Source: Paenibacillus naphthalenovorans (GTDB lineage Bacteria > Bacillota > Bacilli > Paenibacillales > NBRC-103111). From it: 42,606 bases of DNA. Where the stretch lies: assembly GCF_900099895.1 (NCBI RefSeq), contig NZ_FNDY01000037.1, positions 1-42,606 of the forward strand, written 5' to 3'. Numbering within the stretch: the first letter of the stretch is position 1; each line of letters begins with the position of its first letter. The notes under the pieces were generated by a model. The model searched no databases, was not told the DNA's origin, and worked only from the letters and a program-made list of their open reading frames with translations. Of this stretch, positions 39,194 through 42,606 are shown piece by piece. Made by a program: the position numbers and the translations under genes.

Positions 39194-40012
39194 ATGGATA
39201 TCCTGTTTTATACCGTCGTCGGTCTGATTGCCGCCACGTTCGGAAGCTTGGTCGGCCTCGGCGGCGGTATTATTATTGTCCCCGCGCTTGTTTACTTGGG
39301 GCCTTATTTTATTGGCGAATCCATTCCGATTTCAACCGCCGTTGGAACATCGTTAGCCGTTCTTATTTTCACAGCTTTATCTTCTACAGTAACCTTTTTT
39401 AAACAAAAACGAGTCGATTTTAAAAGCGGGTGGCTCCTTTTCATCACCTGCGGTCCCGGAGCCATGCTTGGTTCCTACACTACGCAATACGTCAATGCCA
39501 AGTCGTTTCAGCTGGGCTTCGGAATATTCATGCTGTTTATGGCCGTCCTGCTTATACTTCGGGATTACCTCAAGCCGTTGGATATCAAGTGGAGCATTGA
39601 GCGAACGTATACGGACGGGAAAGGGCAAACCTTTCAATACGGTTACAGCGTTCTACCGGTGCTGGTCATCGGGCTCGCCGTCGGATTCATTGCCGGGTTG
39701 TTTGGCGTCGGCGGGGGAGCCCTGCTCGTACCGGTTATGGTTATTTTATTTCGTTATCCTCCCCATGTGGCTACTGCAACATCCATGTTTGTTATTTTAC
39801 TCTCCGCTCTGATGGGAAGCACCACTCATTTTGCACTGGGTGAAGTGAATTTATGGATGGTGCTTGGATTAGCGCCAACCGCCATCGTTGGAGGGTGGCT
39901 GGGTGCAGTCATTGCAAGCCGGCTCGGCAGTAAAAAGCTGCTTTGGGTGCTTCGTGTCACCTTTTTGCTTGTAGCGTTGAAGATGATATGGGAAGGCGCA
40001 TTTTTAAGCTGA
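39194..40012 (+). CDS. TauE/SafE family membrane permease
   Basis: A 272-residue membrane protein with about eight membrane segments and the family's two homologous halves, marked by G-L-G-G-G-I-I-I-V-P-A-L near residue 23 and G-V-G-G-G-A-L-L-V-P-V-M near residue 175. Family members export sulfite, sulfoacetate or related anions; the substrate is not readable here and no sulfur-metabolism genes are adjacent. The start is ATG 39194-39196 with GGGAGAAGGA upstream. Probably a single-gene unit. Confidence 0.9.
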   Translation: MDILFYTVVGLIAATFGSLVGLGGGIIIVPALVYLGPYFIGESIPISTAVGTSLAVLIFTALSSTVTFFKQKRVDFKSGWLLFITCGPGAMLGSYTTQYVNAKSFQLGFGIFMLFMAVLLILRDYLKPLDIKWSIERTYTDGKGQTFQYGYSVLPVLVIGLAVGFIAGLFGVGGGALLVPVMVILFRYPPHVATATSMFVILLSALMGSTTHFALGEVNLWMVLGLAPTAIVGGWLGAVIASRLGSKKLLWVLRVTFLLVALKMIWEGAFLS

Positions 40013-40134
40013 AGACAAATATTCATATGTAAGTCAATTATAGCCGCACGGACAGAAGGCTCATAAGGGATAATTCCCTCCTCCTTATCCAAAACTAAAA
40101 GAACTGTATGTTTAGTGATAAGGGGGAGCCTTTT

Positions 40135-41160
40135 ATGTATCGACAACCGTTCGCGGCTTTTTTCTATGCTTTAATGTTGGGTATGCTCTTATCTTCCTGT
40201 ACCGGGACTACGAATGATGATTCAGATATGCCCAATCCTGAGCCGCAATCATTCCAACAGGCCAATCGTATTTCCAAGCTGGAACCACCGATTCCCGATC
40301 AAATCATTCCGATCCCGGAACGTAAGCCAGACCATCAACAATCAACTCAGGAGTCTCCTCCCCCGGCGGCGGCTACGGTAGAAAAACCAGTGGCTCAGCC
40401 GGAAGCTAAGCCCAAATCCACTCCAATCCAAAAGGCAAACAAGAAGAGGTCACCTTCTTCGGAAAAACCCGCCAGGGAGGTGGCTACTCGGAACAAAGCG
40501 TTAACTTTATCCCAGTTAGTTAAAAAGTATCCTGATCTATTGCTGCTCAAAGGTCCTGAAGCATCGAGACAAGTGGCTCTCACTTTCGATGACGCACCGG
40601 ATAAGCAGTATACTCCTCAAGTGCTAAATGTATTAAAACAATACAATGTCCGAGCTACATTCTTTATTCTGGGGTCCCAAGCAGAACAACATCCTGAGAT
40701 CGTCAAGCGCATTGCGCGAGAAGGGCATGTGATCGGAAACCATTCCTATAATCATAAGCTGTTCACTAAACTATCTGACGAGAGCTTTAAATCTCAGGTG
40801 CTGCTTACACAAGCATCTTTGAAGTCTCTGATCGGCTATTCCCCCAGATTGATTCGGCCTCCTTTCGGAGAGATTAATGAAAATCAACTGTTGTGGGCTT
40901 CCATGCAAGGTTACCGCATCGTCAATTGGAATGTCGATTCGGAGGATTGGAAACAGCTCAATCGGGAACAAGTCACAAACAATATTTTAAACCATGTAAA
41001 AAAGGGATCGATCGTTCTTCAACACTCCGGCGGCGGACCTGGACAAAACTTAAGCGGAACCGTCGAAGCTCTACCCACCGTCATCCAAACCTTGCAGTCG
41101 CGCGGTTACCAGCTTGTCACTTTACCCGAGCTGCTTCAAGTGTCCAAACAGTTAAAGTAG
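40135..41160 (+). CDS. Polysaccharide deacetylase lipoprotein (NodB domain)
   Basis: A 341-residue lipoprotein: basic start, hydrophobic core and lipobox L-L-S-S-C with cysteine at residue 22. A Pro/Lys/Gln-rich linker (residues 30-115) follows, then the NodB domain with L-T-F-D-D-A-P-D (motif 1, catalytic and metal aspartates, near residue 148), G-N-H-S-Y-N-H (motif 2 metal histidines), R-P-P-F-G-E (motif 3), W-N-V-D-S-E-D-W (motif 4) and L-Q-H-S-G-G (motif 5). All five are intact. It should remove acetyl groups from peptidoglycan or another cell-surface polymer. The start is ATG 40135-40137 with AAGGGGGAG 6 nt upstream. Confidence 0.92.
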   Translation: MYRQPFAAFFYALMLGMLLSSCTGTTNDDSDMPNPEPQSFQQANRISKLEPPIPDQIIPIPERKPDHQQSTQESPPPAAATVEKPVAQPEAKPKSTPIQKANKKRSPSSEKPAREVATRNKALTLSQLVKKYPDLLLLKGPEASRQVALTFDDAPDKQYTPQVLNVLKQYNVRATFFILGSQAEQHPEIVKRIAREGHVIGNHSYNHKLFTKLSDESFKSQVLLTQASLKSLIGYSPRLIRPPFGEINENQLLWASMQGYRIVNWNVDSEDWKQLNREQVTNNILNHVKKGSIVLQHSGGGPGQNLSGTVEALPTVIQTLQSRGYQLVTLPELLQVSKQLK

Positions 41161-41293
41161 CAGCATTTTCGTATTCAGGCACAAATCTTCATCCGCTCAA
41201 TGAGCTGACTTACGGCGAGCCTGCTTTAGGCCTGGTTACTGCGTTCCAACTAATCTGATGGTCATTATGTCTAACTTGGCAGGCGCATTACGC

Positions 41294-41332
41294 AAAAGAG
41301 CTCTTAGGATTTATTATCCTAAGAGCTCTTTT
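41294..41332. terminator. Terminator of the tRNA operon and deacetylase gene
   Basis: A perfect 17-bp stem AAAAGAGCTCTTAGGAT (41294-41310) / ATCCTAAGAGCTCTTTT (41316-41332) with a 5-nt loop. It ends the minus-strand tRNA cluster and the plus-strand gene. Confidence 0.85.
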
Positions 41333-41342
41333 CCATGTTGAA

Positions 41343-41421
41343 TACCGGCGAGAGGACTCGAACCTCCACCCTTTCGGACTCGATTTTGAGTCGAGCGCGT
41401 CTGCCATTCCGCCACGCCGGC
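41343..41421 (-). tRNA. tRNA-Leu (CAA)
   Basis: Anticodon loop CTCAAAA closed by CTCGA/TCGAG, a variable arm (class II) and an acceptor stem starting GCCGGCG with a G-U end pair. CCA is not encoded. Last gene of the cluster. Confidence 0.9.
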
Positions 41422-41436
41422 AAATAAAATTTACTC

Positions 41437-41510
41437 CGTGCCCTGAGAGATTCGAACTCCCGACCTTTTGATTCGTAGTCAAACGCTCTATCCAGCTGAG
41501 CTAAGGGCAC
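41437..41510 (-). tRNA. tRNA-Arg (ACG)
   Basis: Acceptor GTGCCCT/AGGGCAC, anticodon loop CTACGAA (anticodon ACG, A34 normally deaminated to inosine). CCA is not encoded. Confidence 0.95.
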
Positions 41511-41538
41511 ATGCTTACTTAATTAATTGTTGGAGTGG

Positions 41539-41624
41539 TGCCGAAGACCAGACTTGAACTGGTACGGTAGTCACCTACCGCAGGATTTTAAGTCCTGTGC
41601 GTCTGCCGATTCCGCCACTCCGGC
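41539..41624 (-). tRNA. tRNA-Leu (TAA)
   Basis: Anticodon loop CTTAAAA with CAGGA/TCCTG stem, a long variable arm and acceptor GCCGGAG/CTTCGGC. CCA is encoded at 41536-41538. Confidence 0.95.
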
Positions 41625-41634
41625 AAAAGAATGG

Positions 41635-41705
41635 AGGCGCCACCCAGATTCGAACTGGGGGTAAAGCTTTTGCAGAGCTCTGCCTTACCACTTGGCTATG
41701 GCGCC
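41635..41705 (-). tRNA. tRNA-Cys (GCA)
   Basis: Acceptor GGCGCCA/TGGCGCC, discriminator U73, anticodon loop CTGCAAA. CCA is encoded at 41632-41634. Confidence 0.95.
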
Positions 41706-41714
41706 GTATAATGG

Positions 41715-41786
41715 AGCGGAAGACGGGATTCGAACCCGCGACCCTCGCCTTGGCAAGGCGATGCTCTACCCCTGAGCCACTTCCGC
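41715..41786 (-). tRNA. tRNA-Gly (GCC)
   Basis: Acceptor GCGGAAG/CTTCCGC, anticodon loop TTGCCAA, discriminator U73. CCA is encoded at 41712-41714. Confidence 0.95.
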
Positions 41787-41835
41787 ATATTGAATATCGG
41801 ACCCAAGTTGAATAGTTTTCTCCAAGAGTCCGTTA

Positions 41836-41907
41836 CTGGGGATCTAGGATTCGAACCTAGGCATGACGGAGTCAAAGTCCGTTGCCTTACCGCTTGGCTA
41901 ATCCCCA
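41836..41907 (-). tRNA. tRNA-Gln (TTG)
   Basis: Acceptor TGGGGAT/ATCCCCA with U1-A72, discriminator G, anticodon loop CTTTGAC. CCA is not encoded. Confidence 0.95.
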
Positions 41908-41925
41908 ATGCTGATAAGAATAAAG

Positions 41926-41999
41926 GGCGATCGAAGGGAATTGAACCCTCGAATGTCGGAGCCACAATCCGATGCGTTAGCCACTTCGCCACGACCGCC
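41926..41999 (-). tRNA. tRNA-His (GTG)
   Basis: An eight-pair acceptor GGCGGTCG/CGATCGCC including the extra G-1 opposite C73, typical of tRNA-His; anticodon loop TTGTGGC. CCA is not encoded. Confidence 0.95.
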
Positions 42000-42017
42000 A
42001 TATTGGAGAGTTATTGG

Positions 42018-42088
42018 CAGGGGCAGCAGGAATCGAACCCACACCAAAGGTTTTGGAGACCTTTGTTCTACCTTTAAACTATGCCCCT
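42018..42088 (-). tRNA. tRNA-Trp (CCA)
   Basis: Acceptor AGGGGCA/TGCCCCT, discriminator G, anticodon loop CTCCAAA. CCA is encoded at 42015-42017. Confidence 0.95.
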
Positions 42089-42100
42089 ATAATAAACTGG

Positions 42101-42183
42101 TGGAGGCTGATGGATTCGAACCACCGAACTCGTCAGAGAACAGATTTACAGTCTGCTGCGTTTGGCCACTTCGCTAAGCCTCC
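42101..42183 (-). tRNA. tRNA-Tyr (GTA)
   Basis: Class II with long variable arm; acceptor GGAGGCT/AGCCTCC, anticodon loop CTGTAAA. CCA is encoded at 42098-42100. Confidence 0.95.
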
Positions 42184-42199
42184 ATAAAGTTGTTGCTGG

Positions 42200-42272
<73 letters not shown>

Positions 42273-42282
42273 AAATTGATGG

Positions 42283-42355
<73 letters not shown>

Positions 42356-42358
42356 ATA

Positions 42359-42387
42359 ATTATAATACATTTTATACTTCTTGTAAA
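42359..42387 (-). promoter_or_regulatory. Promoter-like sequence inside the tRNA cluster
   Basis: Minus strand TTTACA (42382-42387), exactly 17 nt, TATAAT (42359-42364). The -10 ends only 3 nt before tRNA-Phe, so a start at the usual distance would fall inside that tRNA; it could still serve the tRNAs from Thr onward. Confidence 0.5.
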
Positions 42388-42431
42388 CCACTCAATGGGT
42401 TCTTATCCCATACAGGATGTAAATTTCATGG

Positions 42432-42505
42432 CGGAGCCGACGGGATTCGAACCCGCGGTCTCCTGCGTGACAGGCAGGCATGTTAGGCCTCTACACCACG
42501 GCTCC
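42432..42505 (-). tRNA. tRNA-Asp (GTC)
   Basis: Acceptor GGAGCCG/CGGCTCC, discriminator G, anticodon loop CTGTCAC. CCA is encoded at 42429-42431. Confidence 0.95.
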
Positions 42506-42531
42506 ACATATTTTTTCGAATGCTTTGCTTC

Positions 42532-42606
<75 letters not shown>

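Overview
The window looks like chromosome of a spore-forming, low-to-mid GC Gram-positive bacterium of the Paenibacillaceae (Paenibacillus or a close relative). The evidence is the spore genes (sspI, a YjcZ-type small protein, a YheC/YheD-type coat ATP-grasp protein), the YesM/YesN-type regulators beside CUT1 sugar transporters, strong AGGAGG-type ribosome binding sites, and a tRNA cluster ordered like Bacillus subtilis trnD. This assignment comes from gene content and order, not from a database search.

Left edge (1-2475) is a small accessory patch. It holds the last 33 codons of an IS3-family transposase, an N-terminal remnant of a three-Cys-motif partner (TcmP) protein cut off at the IS end, a 146-bp MITE-like element with TTAA flanks, one unrecognised 99-residue gene, and about 1.05 kb of non-coding DNA made of two diverged copies of a roughly 515-bp module.

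2475-4352 is core: trmH/ysgA-type rRNA methyltransferase, ktrC and sspI with a good sigma-G promoter. 4404-8611 is a leftward sugar-catabolic operon: an autoregulated LacI regulator, two Gfo/Idh/MocA dehydrogenases and a ThuA-like protein. 8658-16664 carries a coat ATP-grasp protein, prfC, a membrane-anchored metallophosphoesterase, zwf, an Sm-like small protein, a GNAT acetyltransferase, a 29-residue membrane protein and an orphan FliD-like protein.

16677-26786 is a carbohydrate uptake locus. A leftward operon encodes binding protein, two permeases, YesM-type kinase, YesN-type AraC regulator and a second binding protein; a GH125-like glycosidase is divergent. A 21-bp-period direct repeat next to the operon promoter is a good candidate AraC activator site. 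26861-31605 is a combined Lia/Psp envelope-stress locus (LiaI-like, PspA, PspC, second PspA, LiaF, LiaS, LiaR).

31819-36228 holds a secreted protein, a strong SOS promoter with two LexA boxes and no obvious gene, an Eis-like acetyltransferase, yjcZ, and mobA-moeA for molybdenum cofactor. 36426-39117 is a gluconeogenesis control locus: ccpN and ppsR divergent from glpX. tauE-like and polysaccharide deacetylase lipoprotein genes follow. The window ends in thirteen tRNA genes on the minus strand, the last (initiator Met) cut by the edge.

The most unusual points are two transcription regulators (LacI-type and CcpN) that appear to start at AUC, each 8 nt after a strong Shine-Dalgarno; an orphan double-LexA-box promoter; and the two-binding-protein ABC/two-component operon with its candidate activator site. 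No complete new defence system or CRISPR array is visible.
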